Shown here one piece after another: positions 1-8,132 of a stretch of DNA of 64,000 nt. The position numbers and the translations under genes are program-made. The stretch is from assembly GCF_035712445.1 (NCBI RefSeq), contig NZ_DASTAT010000145.1, positions 1 through 64,000 on the forward strand, given 5' to 3'. A model generated the notes under the pieces. It searched no databases. It saw only the letters and a program-made list of their open reading frames with translations, and was not told the DNA's origin. Numbering within the stretch: position 1 is the first letter of the stretch; every line of letters begins with the position of its first letter. Origin of the DNA: Oligoflexus sp. GTDB lineage: Bacteria > Bdellovibrionota_B > Oligoflexia > Oligoflexales > Oligoflexaceae.

Positions 1-2
1 CG

Positions 3-413
3 GACGCCTGCATTGATGCCGTCGGCCTGGAAGCTCATGGCAAAGGACTTTGGGCTCAGTATGATAGCCTGCGCACAGCGCTGAAGCTGCAGCGCGATCG
101 TCCTGTGGTGCTGAGGGAAATGATTCAGGCCTGCCGCAAAGGAGGAACGATTTCGATTCCTGGGGTTTATGGCGGCTACATGGATCATGCTCCCATTGGA
201 GCCATCTTCAACAAGGGACTTCAGATCCGGGCGGGCCAGACTCATGTGCACCGCTATATGAAGCCTCTTTTGGAACATATTGAGCGTGAGGAAATAGATC
301 CGACCATGATCATCTCCCATCGCCTGACGCTGGATGAAGCACCTTCCGCCTACAAGATGTTCGCTGCGAAACACGACGCCTGCACCAAGGTCGTGATGCG
401 GCCCTTCTTCTGA
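3..413 (+). CDS. Zinc-dependent alcohol dehydrogenase, C-terminal part
   Basis: The reading frame is open from the first bases of the window and ends in TGA at 411-413, giving the last 136 residues of a longer protein. The segment begins DACIDAVGLEAHG and contains RKGGTISIPGVYGG, typical of the nucleotide-binding half of medium-chain zinc dehydrogenases related to glutathione-independent formaldehyde dehydrogenase. The zinc-binding N-terminal half lies outside the window, so substrate and cofactor cannot be judged. The family oxidises alcohols or aldehydes with NAD(P). Assignment to the family is firm; the subtype is inference. Confidence 0.85.
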   Translation, partial: DACIDAVGLEAHGKGLWAQYDSLRTALKLQRDRPVVLREMIQACRKGGTISIPGVYGGYMDHAPIGAIFNKGLQIRAGQTHVHRYMKPLLEHIEREEIDPTMIISHRLTLDEAPSAYKMFAAKHDACTKVVMRPFF

Positions 414-417
414 ACCG

Positions 418-441
418 CAGGACGCCCGTGGGGGCGTCCTG
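418..441. terminator. Hairpin after the dehydrogenase
   Basis: A near-perfect GC-rich inverted repeat (arms caggacgccc and gggcgtcctg) starts five bases after the dehydrogenase stop and just before the end of a convergent small gene. No T-run follows on either strand, so it may be a weak or factor-assisted terminator. Confidence 0.5.
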
Positions 442-443
442 AT

Positions 444-656
444 TCACGAACGTTCCAAGAGCCAGCGCAGATACTCGACGTCGTTTTCCAGGCTGCACTG
501 CCGATAGCGACCCATCCGATGTGGACTACATAAAAACTCGACCATTTCAGAAAGTGCTGTCTCTGCAGGTTCTCCCTTGGATTTCATAGCCGATTGTGAT
601 TTCTTTTCCCATACGGGGTAAAGATTGAACCCGTCGGTTGATTGAAAATTTCTCAT
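444..656 (-). CDS. Small hypothetical protein
   Basis: Encodes about 70 residues if it starts at the ATG at 656, which has GGGAGG about 13 bases upstream and a second purine run nearer. The frame is open for another 80 codons upstream, but that part looks like non-coding translation. The protein is soluble and charged, ending YLRWLLERS, with two cysteines. I do not recognise a family. It is convergent with the dehydrogenase gene across the 418-441 hairpin. Moderate confidence that it is a gene, none about function. Confidence 0.45.
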   Translation of the reverse strand: MRNFQSTDGFNLYPVWEKKSQSAMKSKGEPAETALSEMVEFLCSPHRMGRYRQCSLENDVEYLRWLLERS

Positions 657-718
657 GGCTTTTCCCTTTACCTCCCGTGTTGCTATCGGTTTCATCTTGC
701 GATGGAAGGAAGCCGCCC

Positions 719-1069
719 ATGCTTGAATATTCTGAAATCCCGCCAGTATCAAGCTTATATCATGAAGCGTTTCGTATTTCTGAAGATACCCATGCCGGTG
801 AAAATCCGTCCTCAACCGATGGGAAGTTACCCGTTCAGCCTGTTCACGATAAGGACCTTCAGAAAAACCGGAATAAGGATGGCGAGGTTGCGCCAAGGAC
901 GCCTGAAGAAGCTCAGCCCGGGCGCGAAAGCCCGAAGCGAGGTCCAGCTCGATTCCAGAACCCCGACCCGATCCTACCGGGTCTTCAGATCAAACTTTCG
1001 CAGGATTTTCATGTGAAGGTGATCATTTCCAGGGTTCGAAGCGATCAGTGGACAGGACCCACGGCGTGA
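719..1069 (+). CDS. Possible small hypothetical protein
   Basis: An open frame of 116 codons whose ATG at 719 is preceded by AAGGAAG at good spacing. The product is hydrophilic, rich in Pro, Glu and Lys, without signal peptide or recognisable domain, and its end overlaps the end of the convergent 1045-1275 gene. A competing frame on the same strand is also open here. The ribosome site is the main argument for it. It could be spurious, in which case the stretch 657-1044 holds no gene. Confidence 0.3.
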   Translation: MLEYSEIPPVSSLYHEAFRISEDTHAGENPSSTDGKLPVQPVHDKDLQKNRNKDGEVAPRTPEEAQPGRESPKRGPARFQNPDPILPGLQIKLSQDFHVKVIISRVRSDQWTGPTA

Positions 1070-1275
1070 CTTCCGCCCCAGGCTGGTGGATCACTGGCGG
1101 GGAAGGAATCCTCCGAAGCGATATCCACCTTGTCCGAATTCGCGCGCTTGGATTGAATCTCCTCACGCTTGGTCTTGAGTGTGCGCTGCAGTGCACCAAA
1201 CGCCTTCTGTCCTGCGTACATCACGCAGGCGAACTGGACGAGTGACCACAGTTTGCCGCCAAAAGTTCTTTGCAT
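1045..1275 (-). CDS. Small protein with an EDSFPASDPPAW motif
   Basis: A 76-residue protein with a hydrophobic N-terminal third (about residues 8-25) and a C-terminal EDSFPASDPPAWGG. A motif of this type (DESFPASDPP.W) recurs at the end of many small, unnamed bacterial proteins, often near stress genes. I recall no established function. It lies 18 bases downstream of the 1294-1500 gene on the same strand, so the two probably form an operon. Probably membrane-associated through the N-terminal segment. Confidence 0.7.
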   Translation of the reverse strand: MQRTFGGKLWSLVQFACVMYAGQKAFGALQRTLKTKREEIQSKRANSDKVDIASEDSFPASDPPAWGGSHAVGPVH

Positions 1276-1293
1276 GCTTAGGCTCCTTCTCTC

Positions 1294-1500
1294 TTAGAAT
1301 TGCCAGTCGTCGGGAATTTCCGCATTGAACGAAACTGTCCGTGCAATGTGCCAGACATCAGCGATTTGCCCCCAAAGGAAGGCTAAAGACAGAGCCTGAA
1401 CCAGTCCAGCCAGGACGAGCCTGACTCGGGATTCACCCCAAGGCCGCAGCTCCAGATCCTGATCTTCCCAATCGAAGTCGTCATCAAGGTTCATGGGCAT
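1294..1500 (-). CDS. Small membrane protein, hypothetical
   Basis: Encodes about 68 residues: an acidic N-terminus (LDDDFDWEDQDLEL), then a hydrophobic helix around residues 27-48, then a short tail. The start at 1500 is chosen because GAGGAG sits five bases upstream on the minus strand; an ATG two codons later is also possible. One membrane pass is visible. No family recognised. It is the first gene of a likely pair with 1045-1275. Confidence 0.6.
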   Translation of the reverse strand: MPMNLDDDFDWEDQDLELRPWGESRVRLVLAGLVQALSLAFLWGQIADVWHIARTVSFNAEIPDDWQF

Positions 1501-1590
1501 CCGTCTCCTCATTCGCGGATCAGCAGCTGATCCTGCTCCTAACTTTCATGAAACGTACCAAGGTCCTGGGTTCTGCCCACGCGATCGCAT

Positions 1591-1627
1591 AAAAAAAAGG
1601 TTGGGATGCGAATGCCTCCCAACCTTT
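1591..1627 (-). terminator. Rho-independent terminator of the DUF883-like gene
   Basis: An 11-base stem (aaaggttggga with tcccaaccttt) is followed on the minus strand by eight T residues. It lies about 100 bases downstream of the stop of the 1725-2027 gene and is oriented to end that transcript. Confidence 0.85.
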
Positions 1628-1724
1628 GCCATTCAATCAACCCTCTATTCATTCATGCACGATACCATCACAACTCTCGTCTGGTGCTCAGGATTCTCGC
1701 GATGCTTTCGTTCACTGAATTGAA

Positions 1725-2027
1725 TTAAGTAAAATCACGCGAAGACGAAGACTTCGCTTTCAAATAAAGTCCAAGGCCAAGCCCTACAAGGCCTGCACCC
1801 GCAAGATACATATAGGGTCTTTCATGCAGGTGACTGTCCACGCTCTGCCAGCGGCGACGCGCTTCGTTGGAAAGTTGCTCCAAACGCTCGCTGAGGACTT
1901 CAATCTGCTGATCAAGCGACTCAATGGTCTGACCGACCACCGCATCGGCTTTTTCCTTCGCGCGGTTGACCAGCTGGTCTTTGGTGTCGGTCACTGTATT
2001 GCTCATTTGCGCAAGTCTATCACTCAT
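1725..2027 (-). CDS. DUF883/YqjD-like membrane-anchored protein
   Basis: A 100-residue protein: residues 1-70 are a long charged, coiled-coil-type helix (Gln/Glu/Arg-rich), and residues 72-92 form one C-terminal membrane anchor rich in Gly (LAGAGLVGLGLGLYL). This layout is that of the ElaB/YqjD/DUF883 group, inner-membrane proteins linked in Escherichia coli to stationary-phase ribosome binding. AAAGGAA precedes the ATG at 2027. It has its own terminator and is divergent from the OmpA-type gene. Family assignment is by architecture, so moderately sure. Confidence 0.7.
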   Translation of the reverse strand: MSDRLAQMSNTVTDTKDQLVNRAKEKADAVVGQTIESLDQQIEVLSERLEQLSNEARRRWQSVDSHLHERPYMYLAGAGLVGLGLGLYLKAKSSSSRDFT

Positions 2028-2299
2028 CGTCTGTTCCTTTCGTCGTGATCGGGGTAATAGCCTGGAGTCTTATCCTCCCAACTCTCCAGATCCCTATCAA
2101 GGATCGTGCCAGACGTAAAATCAAGGCCTCCAGCGCTTCACCGTTTGCGACATGAATGGGATCCCCTGTCCTGAAATACCTGCGGTGGATCCTTCGTGAA
2201 GCAGGGGGCGCCCCGACTGATCTGCCCACCTTGAGCTGTGGCACAGCGTATGCACTTACCCTATCGCGATATTTGTGTGATGCGATTAAGGAGGACTTC

Positions 2300-3181
2300 A
2301 TGCGCTACTTTTCGATTCGAAACGGTCTTTTGGTTGTCGGGCTGCAACTTTCCATGCTGGGATGCGTAGGTATTCCCGACGAAGCCCCTCAGGAGTTCCA
2401 CACGGCCGAAGCAGCCCTGGAACGCGCTGATCAGCGCGATGTCGATGACTATCTGCCCAACACGCTCGACAAAGCCGAAACTCAATTGGAAGCCGCTACT
2501 GATCTTTGGAAGAAGAGCCGAGACAGGGACGTGAAGAAAGACGAACGCTCCCAGTTGGAAAAGCAGGCGACCGAGCAGGCCGCTCAAGTCACAGCGATGG
2601 CCGAGCAAGCCATCCAGTTGGGTGATCAGGTAAAGGCCTGGGACAACAACATTCAGAGCTATACGCAAATGGTTCAGGAACGCCAGGATGCGATGGCTCA
2701 GTTGAAGCAACTTCAGGATCAAAACCGTGAGCTTGCCGTTGCTGGCGCTGCCGCTCAAAACCGCGAACAACCCCAGCAGGTTGCAGCGAATACCCCTGAC
2801 ATCTCCCTGCGTGGACCCGTCGCTTACTTCAGCGCGGGCTCGACGGATGTCGATCCACGTTATGCAGACAACATCAATAGTCTTGCCAAGACACTGACGC
2901 AGGATCCCAACACCAAGGTGACCCTTGCAGGTTTCGCGGATCCTCGTGGTGACAAGGAACTCAATGACCGTCTCGCTCGTGAACGCGCCGAATCCGTGGC
3001 GGCCATTCTCCGCGATCGCGGCGTGAGCGCCGATCAAATCGTGGTTCAAGCCTGGCCCGGAACCAGTGGCAAGCATATGAAAGGCAAGCGCAGCCAGGCC
3101 CAACTGCAGCTTGATCGTCGCGTGGAAGCTTATATTTCCACCGCTTCGAACACTCAGCAAGGCCAACCGCAACAACGCTAA
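2300..3181 (+). CDS. OmpA-family lipoprotein with DUF4398-like N-terminal region
   Basis: A 293-residue lipoprotein. The ATG at 2300 is preceded by AAGGAGG; the frame is open upstream but without a ribosome site. Residues 1-20 are a signal peptide ending in the lipobox LSMLGC. A helical, Lys/Glu/Gln-rich region (about 30-150) beginning HTAEAALERADQ resembles DUF4398. The C-terminal OmpA peptidoglycan-binding domain (about 170-285) shows AGFADPRGDKELNDRLARER, with the conserved Asp and Arg that hold diaminopimelate. It probably tethers the outer membrane to peptidoglycan. The family is firm, the physiological role inferred. Confidence 0.88.
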   Translation: MRYFSIRNGLLVVGLQLSMLGCVGIPDEAPQEFHTAEAALERADQRDVDDYLPNTLDKAETQLEAATDLWKKSRDRDVKKDERSQLEKQATEQAAQVTAMAEQAIQLGDQVKAWDNNIQSYTQMVQERQDAMAQLKQLQDQNRELAVAGAAAQNREQPQQVAANTPDISLRGPVAYFSAGSTDVDPRYADNINSLAKTLTQDPNTKVTLAGFADPRGDKELNDRLARERAESVAAILRDRGVSADQIVVQAWPGTSGKHMKGKRSQAQLQLDRRVEAYISTASNTQQGQPQQR

Positions 3182-3201
3182 GAGCTACTTGTGACGACCA
3201 A

Positions 3202-3232
3202 AAAAAAGGGAGCCTCGTCGGCTCCTTTTTTT
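3202..3232. terminator. Bidirectional terminator between convergent genes
   Basis: The stem ggagcc/ggctcc with a five-base loop has an A-run on its left and seven Ts on its right. It can therefore end both the OmpA-type transcript (plus) and the REC-HPt transcript (minus), whose stops are 21 bases before and 4 bases after it. Confidence 0.9.
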
Positions 3233-3235
3233 CAT

Positions 3236-4132
3236 TCAGACGCTGCGATTTTCCACTTCCTCAAGTCCCACCTTCATCCTGAGCCCCATTCCCCGCATCC
3301 TTTCCGCCTGCTGACGAATCGCATGCACGGCATGGGCATCACGCCTTGCTTCCTTGGCTGTATGTTCCATCTGGGCAGCGACCTCGGAAACCTGCGGGTA
3401 GCCATAAGTGGCCGCGGCCCCTTTGATTTGATGCATGGCCACGCTCAGCTGTTCCCAATCCATGGCGTTGATCAGGTTCTGCATGGTTTCGATGCGCTGC
3501 TGGAAGCTGTTCACGAATTCTATGATGATGGGCCGGTACATGGGCTTGTCGTGATACTTCGACTGAAGATAAGGCGAGCTGTCCTGGACCTCTTCCCGTG
3601 AAGACGGGGCGGGAGAAGGCTCGGCGGGGGCGCTTGATTTTCCATCGGCCCGGGTGTGGTGCAGGATGGTTTGGATCAGCGTTTCAATCTGGATCGGCTT
3701 TGCGATGTAGTCGGTGATGCCCGCCTTCGCGCCCTTGGGGCGTTCCATCGAAAGCGTGTGGGCCGTCACGGCGATGATGGGCCGTGTGAAGCCACGCTGC
3801 CTCAGCCTTTCGGTGACCTCGTAGCCATCCATTTCCGGAATCTGAATATCCATAAGGACAAGATCAATGCCTTCATCGTGGAGCGCGCGCTCCAAGGCCG
3901 AAGGTCCGTCCGCTATGATGACGAAGTCGGCACCGGCCATTTTCAGGAAATGACGGAAGATGCGTTGATTATCAGCACCGTCTTCCACCACCATAATGGA
4001 AAGCCCGGCGAGTTTACCTTGAATGGAATTGGGTTTCACGGGAACGTCCACCTTGGATTGGAAAGCGGATGGAGTCACGGACAAACAGGGTGTTGTCTGA
4101 AATCTCCAGCGGCCGGATGAGATTCGCACCAA
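3236..4132 (-). CDS. Receiver-HPt phosphorelay protein
   Basis: Up to 298 residues. A receiver domain (about 44-160) has VVED and LMDIQIPEMDG with the phospho-acceptor Asp. A Pro/Ser-rich linker follows, then an HPt domain with HQIKGAAATYGY carrying the phospho-transfer His. No kinase or output domain is present, so it is likely a phosphorelay intermediate. The frame is continuous with the upstream NtrC-type gene after that gene's TAA (4190-4192) and has no ATG. The TTG at 4132 and a GTG at 4039, the latter after AAGGTGG, are candidate starts. The GTG would remove residues outside the receiver and may be the true start. Confidence 0.8.
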   Translation of the reverse strand: MVRISSGRWRFQTTPCLSVTPSAFQSKVDVPVKPNSIQGKLAGLSIMVVEDGADNQRIFRHFLKMAGADFVIIADGPSALERALHDEGIDLVLMDIQIPEMDGYEVTERLRQRGFTRPIIAVTAHTLSMERPKGAKAGITDYIAKPIQIETLIQTILHHTRADGKSSAPAEPSPAPSSREEVQDSSPYLQSKYHDKPMYRPIIIEFVNSFQQRIETMQNLINAMDWEQLSVAMHQIKGAAATYGYPQVSEVAAQMEHTAKEARRDAHAVHAIRQQAERMRGMGLRMKVGLEEVENRSV

Positions 4133-4189
4133 AGGTCGCCCCGGATCGGGAGGAAAGGCCCGGGTCCGGGTCGCCTGGACAATGACGCG

Positions 4190-5614
4190 TTAGCGGAAGC
4201 TGTCGATCTGCAGATCGTAGCGTTCCAGGAGGCGGTAAATATCCGCCCGGTAGCGGCCGGCGCGCTTCGATGTCTCCGAGATGTTGCCGTGCGTTTCGCT
4301 CAGCTGGGTTTCGAGATAGATCTTCTCGAAGACCTGCTTGGCTTCCGTCAAAGGCAGTTTGAACAGCTCGCGGCTGATACCGCTGGGCAGCTGGTTCGCA
4401 CCCTTGTTCGGATCGACGGGAATATTGGGTTCCGCGTTGCGATGCGACGAATGCAGATGGTGGAAGAGATCCTCGATCCGAAGGTGATCGTCCTGGGTCA
4501 GAACCACGGCGCGTTCGATCGCGTTGCGCAGTTCGCGGATGTTGCCGGGCCAATCATAGGCCACAAGGCGTTTCATCACCGACTCAGCCGGCTTATTGAT
4601 GTTCCGACCGAAACGGGTGTTGAATTCCGAGATGAACGATTCGACCAGCAAAGGAATGTCTTCCTTGCGATGACGCAGAGGCGGAACGTAAAGAGGAACG
4701 ACCGACAGGCGATAGTACAAATCTTCCCGGAAACGACCGCTTTCGATTTCCTCGACCAGATCGCGGTGGGTCGCAGCGATCACGCGGGTATCAATTTTAA
4801 CGGGAACCGAAGAGCCGATCGGCACCACCACTTTTTCCTGAAGAACGCGCAGGAGCTTGGCCTGCAGCGAGAGGGGCATGTCACCGATTTCATCGAGCAG
4901 GAGCGTACCCTTCGAACAGAGTTCGAAGATACCCTTGCGATCAGCCTTGGCATCGGTGAACGCGCCGCGCTTGTGACCGAACAGTTCGGATTCGAGCAGG
5001 TTCTCAGGAATCGCCGCGCAGTTGATGGCTTCGAAGCGTTCCGAGGCGCGATTCGAGATTTTGTGCAGAACGCGGGCGATGACTTCCTTACCCGTGCCCG
5101 ATTCACCCAAAAGGAGAATGGTGGAGTCAACGTCTTTGAGCTGCTTCAGGCGAATGCAAAGATCCTGAAACGCCTTGCTCTTGCCGATGAACCCGAACTG
5201 AGCAAATTCTTCCACGGTGGGATCGATCACATCGCGATTTTGAGTCTGGAGATGCTTGCAGATCATTTCAGCTATGACACCAGGATCCGTATCCTTGGTG
5301 ATATAGCCGGTTGCACCATCCTGCAGCGCAGATACTGCAGTTTCGATCGAAGCATGTGCCGTCAGCATGAAAACTTTCGAGTATGGCGTTCTCGAAACGA
5401 GGAAAGGAATCCCATCCAGCCCGTTTTCATTTTTGAGGTTCATGTCGAGCAGCACCACATCAATCGTGTAGCGCAGGACGATTTCTTTCATCTCGTCCAG
5501 ATTGTGGGCGACATCGACGATGAATCCTGCTTCGGAAAGCGCCAATTTCCAGAACGCACACGTTTGCTCATCATCGTCCACGATCAACAGGCGGCCTTTG
5601 TAGTCGTTCATCAT
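4190..5614 (-). CDS. NtrC-family sigma-54-dependent response regulator
   Basis: A 474-residue regulator. The receiver (about 8-122) has the DDD pocket and VVLLDMN with Asp57. The AAA+ sigma-54 interaction domain (about 142-370) has Walker A GESGTGKE (170-177), the sigma-54 contact loop GAFTDA in place of the usual GAFTGA, and Walker B LLLDEIGD. A Fis-type helix-turn-helix lies at the C-terminus (NISETSKRAGRYRADIYRLL). It would activate sigma-54 promoters after phosphorylation by an unidentified kinase. The next gene downstream is a REC-HPt protein, suggesting one relay. Target genes are not evident. Confidence 0.93.
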   Translation of the reverse strand: MMNDYKGRLLIVDDDEQTCAFWKLALSEAGFIVDVAHNLDEMKEIVLRYTIDVVLLDMNLKNENGLDGIPFLVSRTPYSKVFMLTAHASIETAVSALQDGATGYITKDTDPGVIAEMICKHLQTQNRDVIDPTVEEFAQFGFIGKSKAFQDLCIRLKQLKDVDSTILLLGESGTGKEVIARVLHKISNRASERFEAINCAAIPENLLESELFGHKRGAFTDAKADRKGIFELCSKGTLLLDEIGDMPLSLQAKLLRVLQEKVVVPIGSSVPVKIDTRVIAATHRDLVEEIESGRFREDLYYRLSVVPLYVPPLRHRKEDIPLLVESFISEFNTRFGRNINKPAESVMKRLVAYDWPGNIRELRNAIERAVVLTQDDHLRIEDLFHHLHSSHRNAEPNIPVDPNKGANQLPSGISRELFKLPLTEAKQVFEKIYLETQLSETHGNISETSKRAGRYRADIYRLLERYDLQIDSFR

Positions 5615-5918
5615 ATAAACGTTCTCTCAAAAAAGAAATGATGGTCCAGATTCACAATCCCTGGCCACTCTGCAAGGAATACAATTCCTCTATACACCTG
5701 ACTCCGCGGGAACTTCTAGCGAGAAGTGCATCACTTTGCAACTAGTCATTATGGCATTTGCACCCAATATCCAGTTGAGGGCACCTTACCATAAATTTTG
5801 CGTGGGACGAACGCAGAATTTACGAAGGCACACAAAATGCAATGCACGGATGCGCATCCAGGCGAATGCAACACGACTGCCTCGGAACCCTTGTTTTATA
5901 GCACTAAAGGAGTTGTCC
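5615..5918. other. Divergent intergenic region
   Basis: About 300 bases separate the NtrC-type gene (minus) from the BON-domain gene (plus). I see two small inverted repeats (ggaat-aca-attcc near 5677 and cttct-agcg-agaag near 5715) but no convincing sigma-70 or sigma-54 promoter. Open frames here lack ribosome sites. It presumably holds both promoters. Confidence 0.4.
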
Positions 5919-6341
5919 ATGATCATGAAGTCAATTTCGTCTCAGACGCGCTGTATTGTTTTAACTACAGTCGCGATACTCGGCATTTCGAATCCCGTAG
6001 CCTTTGCGACTGATGCACCAGGCTCGACGCAGACCACGAATGCCCCGGCTCCCGATAATTCCGCAGCCAATGCCAAGGCCAACAGCGAAACTGGGATTAC
6101 AGCCCAGGAGGCCGGCAATACCGAGTCGGACGTGAAGCTGACCGCGAAAATCCGCCAGGCGCTGGTGAAAGATAAGAAGCTTTCCACCTATGCTCATAAC
6201 GTGAAGATCATCACAGAAAACGGCCAGGTCGTCCTGAAGGGACCTGTGAAAAGCCAGGCCGAGAAGCAAGACGTGGAAACCAAGGCCGGACGGATCGCAG
6301 GTGTGGATCGCGTACGGAGTGAATTGGAAGTGGCCAAGTAA
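5919..6341 (+). CDS. Exported BON-domain protein
   Basis: 140 residues from the ATG at 5919, which follows AAAGGAG; a second ATG two codons later is possible. A signal peptide (residues 1-30, ending PVAFA) precedes a low-complexity Ala/Asn/Thr-rich linker. A BON domain (about 72-138) has the usual pattern: LTAKIRQALVKDKKLS, then ENGQVVLKGPVKS, and ends AGVDRVRSELEV. BON proteins such as OsmY act in the periplasm in osmotic or envelope stress and bind membranes. It lies 27 bases ahead of the glycine-zipper protein gene, probably an operon. Confidence 0.85.
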   Translation: MIMKSISSQTRCIVLTTVAILGISNPVAFATDAPGSTQTTNAPAPDNSAANAKANSETGITAQEAGNTESDVKLTAKIRQALVKDKKLSTYAHNVKIITENGQVVLKGPVKSQAEKQDVETKAGRIAGVDRVRSELEVAK

Positions 6342-6368
6342 CGAACATTCAAGGAAAGGACAACGATC

Positions 6369-6977
6369 ATGGCTAAGAACACAGCTACATTTGCGATTTT
6401 CAACAGCCGCGCTTCCGTCGAACGCGCAGTCAACGCCCTGAAACGCGCGGGTTTCCGCCATTCGGATATTTCCGTGCTTTTTCCCGACCGCGAGAGCACT
6501 CGGGAATTCGCCCATGAAAAAGCGACCAAGGCTCCTGAAGGGGCCACCACGGGGACCGCAACCGGAGCCATCCTGGGCGGAACGCTCGGCTGGCTCGTCG
6601 GCATGGGATCCTTGGCTATTCCCGGGATCGGTCCTGTCATCGCCGCAGGCCCAATCATGGCGGCACTGGCCGGAGCGGGCGTCGGTGGCGCTGTGGGTGG
6701 TATTACAGGTGCACTTATCGGCATTGGTATTCCCGAGTATGAAGCCAAGCGCTATGAAGGTTTGGTCAAAGACGGCGGCATCCTGGTCTCGGTTCACTGC
6801 GATGATGACAAATGGGTTCAGCTCGCCAAGGATATTTTCAAAGTCGAGAACGGCGAAGGTATCGCTTCAGCCCATGAAGCCTCATCCGATCAGCCTCGAT
6901 CCGTCGATTTCGATCGTGATCGCGACAGAAACGTAAATCCTCCATCATCGACGATGACACCACCGTCGATGCTGTAA
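6369..6977 (+). CDS. Glycine-zipper membrane protein, general-stress type
   Basis: A 202-residue protein with AAGGAAAGG before its ATG. The N-terminus (AIFNSRASVERAVNALKRAGF) is a ferredoxin-like sensing fold seen in YflT/DUF1269/DUF3341-type stress proteins. A long Gly/Ala-rich hydrophobic segment (about 57-125) forms a glycine zipper, and a second alpha/beta piece follows (YEGLVKDGGILVSVHC). The tail is a charged, Asp/Arg-rich stretch. It probably inserts in the inner membrane. The neighbouring BON gene supports a stress role. No enzymatic function is suggested. Confidence 0.75.
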   Translation: MAKNTATFAIFNSRASVERAVNALKRAGFRHSDISVLFPDRESTREFAHEKATKAPEGATTGTATGAILGGTLGWLVGMGSLAIPGIGPVIAAGPIMAALAGAGVGGAVGGITGALIGIGIPEYEAKRYEGLVKDGGILVSVHCDDDKWVQLAKDIFKVENGEGIASAHEASSDQPRSVDFDRDRDRNVNPPSSTMTPPSML

Positions 6978-7052
6978 GATCAACATACGGTCTCTTGGTC
7001 CAATAAAGCCTCAGGGCTTTCGCAGAGCACGGCAGAACCAATCTCTTTTCAA

Positions 7053-7083
7053 CCTCCCTTCCCGAGCGATCGAGGAAGGGAGG
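7053..7083. terminator. Hairpin between convergent genes
   Basis: A ten-base stem (cctcccttcc with ggaagggagg) lies between the ends of the glycine-zipper gene (plus) and the phospholipase gene (minus). The T-runs beside it are short, so it is a moderate bidirectional terminator. Confidence 0.65.
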
Positions 7084-7094
7084 ATTTGCGCTCT

Positions 7095-7982
7095 TTAAAA
7101 AGCGAGGCCGATACGATAGGACCGCTGCAGCCGGTCATACTCGATCAAAGATTCCATATAGCCATAGTAATACTGGAACATCACATAGGGCATGACATCG
7201 GAAAGGCCGAATCTGTACTTGACGGTGAATTCCAAAGCCCCATGGCCTTTTTCAATATCCGGGACGCCACCGGGCAAAAAGGCGAGATACATTTCCCCCT
7301 TCGACGGAAAAAGCTCCTCCGTGATGCCTTCAAAACTCACCCGCGACGACAGAAAACCGGTATAGCGGCGAATATTGGAGTTCGTCTGCCAATCAATGTC
7401 GTAGAGCCAGTACAGCCGAACTGTCCCATGCATGCGCCACGCTCCACGGCCGATGCGGGCCTCAAGCTCGGCGAAGACCCGATCGAGTGAACGCGATTCA
7501 TCCGCGTCCTTGCCGTTGGACCGATGCTCAAGCCCAACGCTTATGCCGCGCAGAACGGAATGATCTATAGCGTGGACGTAATAGAACTCGGGATTGAAAT
7601 CAATGTCTTGAAAGGGCTTCGAATCCTTGGTCACTTCCCAGAACATCATCTGGCTATAGGCGAAATAGACCGGCAGGCTCAGGACGGGGCGCAGCTTGAA
7701 ACTCAGCTGGACTTTGGTGTTGGGCTTGCCGCCGATCGCATAGATGTCGCGATGGCGATAGATGTTGGTTTCCTCAGCATGATCGATCTTGTTCATCAAG
7801 ACAGCAGCCTGGGCTGCGACTTCGGGTCCTGGTTCCGGCGTTTTGTCCGGAAGCGCGAGTTCTTCACGGGCATCCGAGGCGGTGCCGGGTGGAGGTTCAG
7901 GGTGATCGGCCCAGGCTGAGCCTGAACCCAAGATGAAGAGGGGCAGGAGCCACGAACGAACGGTCAATTGTTGGACTTTCAC
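7095..7982 (-). CDS. pldA: Outer-membrane phospholipase A (OMPLA type)
   Basis: A 295-residue outer-membrane protein with a signal peptide (cut near GSAWA) and a C-terminal Phe (IGLAF), both usual for beta-barrels. The active-site block is clear: VGLEHRSNGKDADESRSLDR, matching the OMPLA pattern in which the His and Ser of HxSNG and a downstream Asn form the catalytic triad. The position of the triad Asn is less obvious here (N of SNG versus a later D/R), so activity is probable, not certain. OMPLA hydrolyses acyl chains of phospholipids on disturbance of the outer membrane. The gene stands alone between two convergent or divergent neighbours. Confidence 0.85.
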   Translation of the reverse strand: MKVQQLTVRSWLLPLFILGSGSAWADHPEPPPGTASDAREELALPDKTPEPGPEVAAQAAVLMNKIDHAEETNIYRHRDIYAIGGKPNTKVQLSFKLRPVLSLPVYFAYSQMMFWEVTKDSKPFQDIDFNPEFYYVHAIDHSVLRGISVGLEHRSNGKDADESRSLDRVFAELEARIGRGAWRMHGTVRLYWLYDIDWQTNSNIRRYTGFLSSRVSFEGITEELFPSKGEMYLAFLPGGVPDIEKGHGALEFTVKYRFGLSDVMPYVMFQYYYGYMESLIEYDRLQRSYRIGLAF

Positions 7983-8132
7983 GAGGACCTTCCTTGCATA
8001 GGGCGAGTGACCTCAACCGTGTTGCATAGAGTAGACCATGGGCGTCCCCAGGCCGCTACGGCGCTCGTGACTGGCACGATGAGTGCAAAACACCTGATGG
8101 ACGGCACTGTTCATTTAACAAGGAGAGCTTTT

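Noticed and set aside
642..1016. Competing plus-strand frame overlapping 719-1069
   Set aside because: Lacks a ribosome site and its composition looks random.
2020..2301. 93-codon minus frame between the DUF883-like and OmpA-type genes
   Set aside because: No ribosome site at its start and no recognisable pattern; the region more likely holds the two promoters.
2261..3175. 304-codon open frame antisense to the OmpA-type gene
   Set aside because: It mirrors a real gene that has lipobox, OmpA motif and ribosome site; the antisense product has none of these.
4132..4192. NtrC-type and REC-HPt genes as one protein split by a nonsense mutation
   Set aside because: The regulator ends naturally after its helix-turn-helix, so a fusion is unlikely.
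4289..5641. 450-codon frame antisense to the NtrC-type gene
   Set aside because: High-GC shadow. The minus-strand frame carries intact REC, AAA+ and HTH motifs.
5740..5770. Possible sigma-54 promoter (TGGC..TTGC) near 5752
   Set aside because: The GG and GC elements are seven bases apart, not the required spacing.
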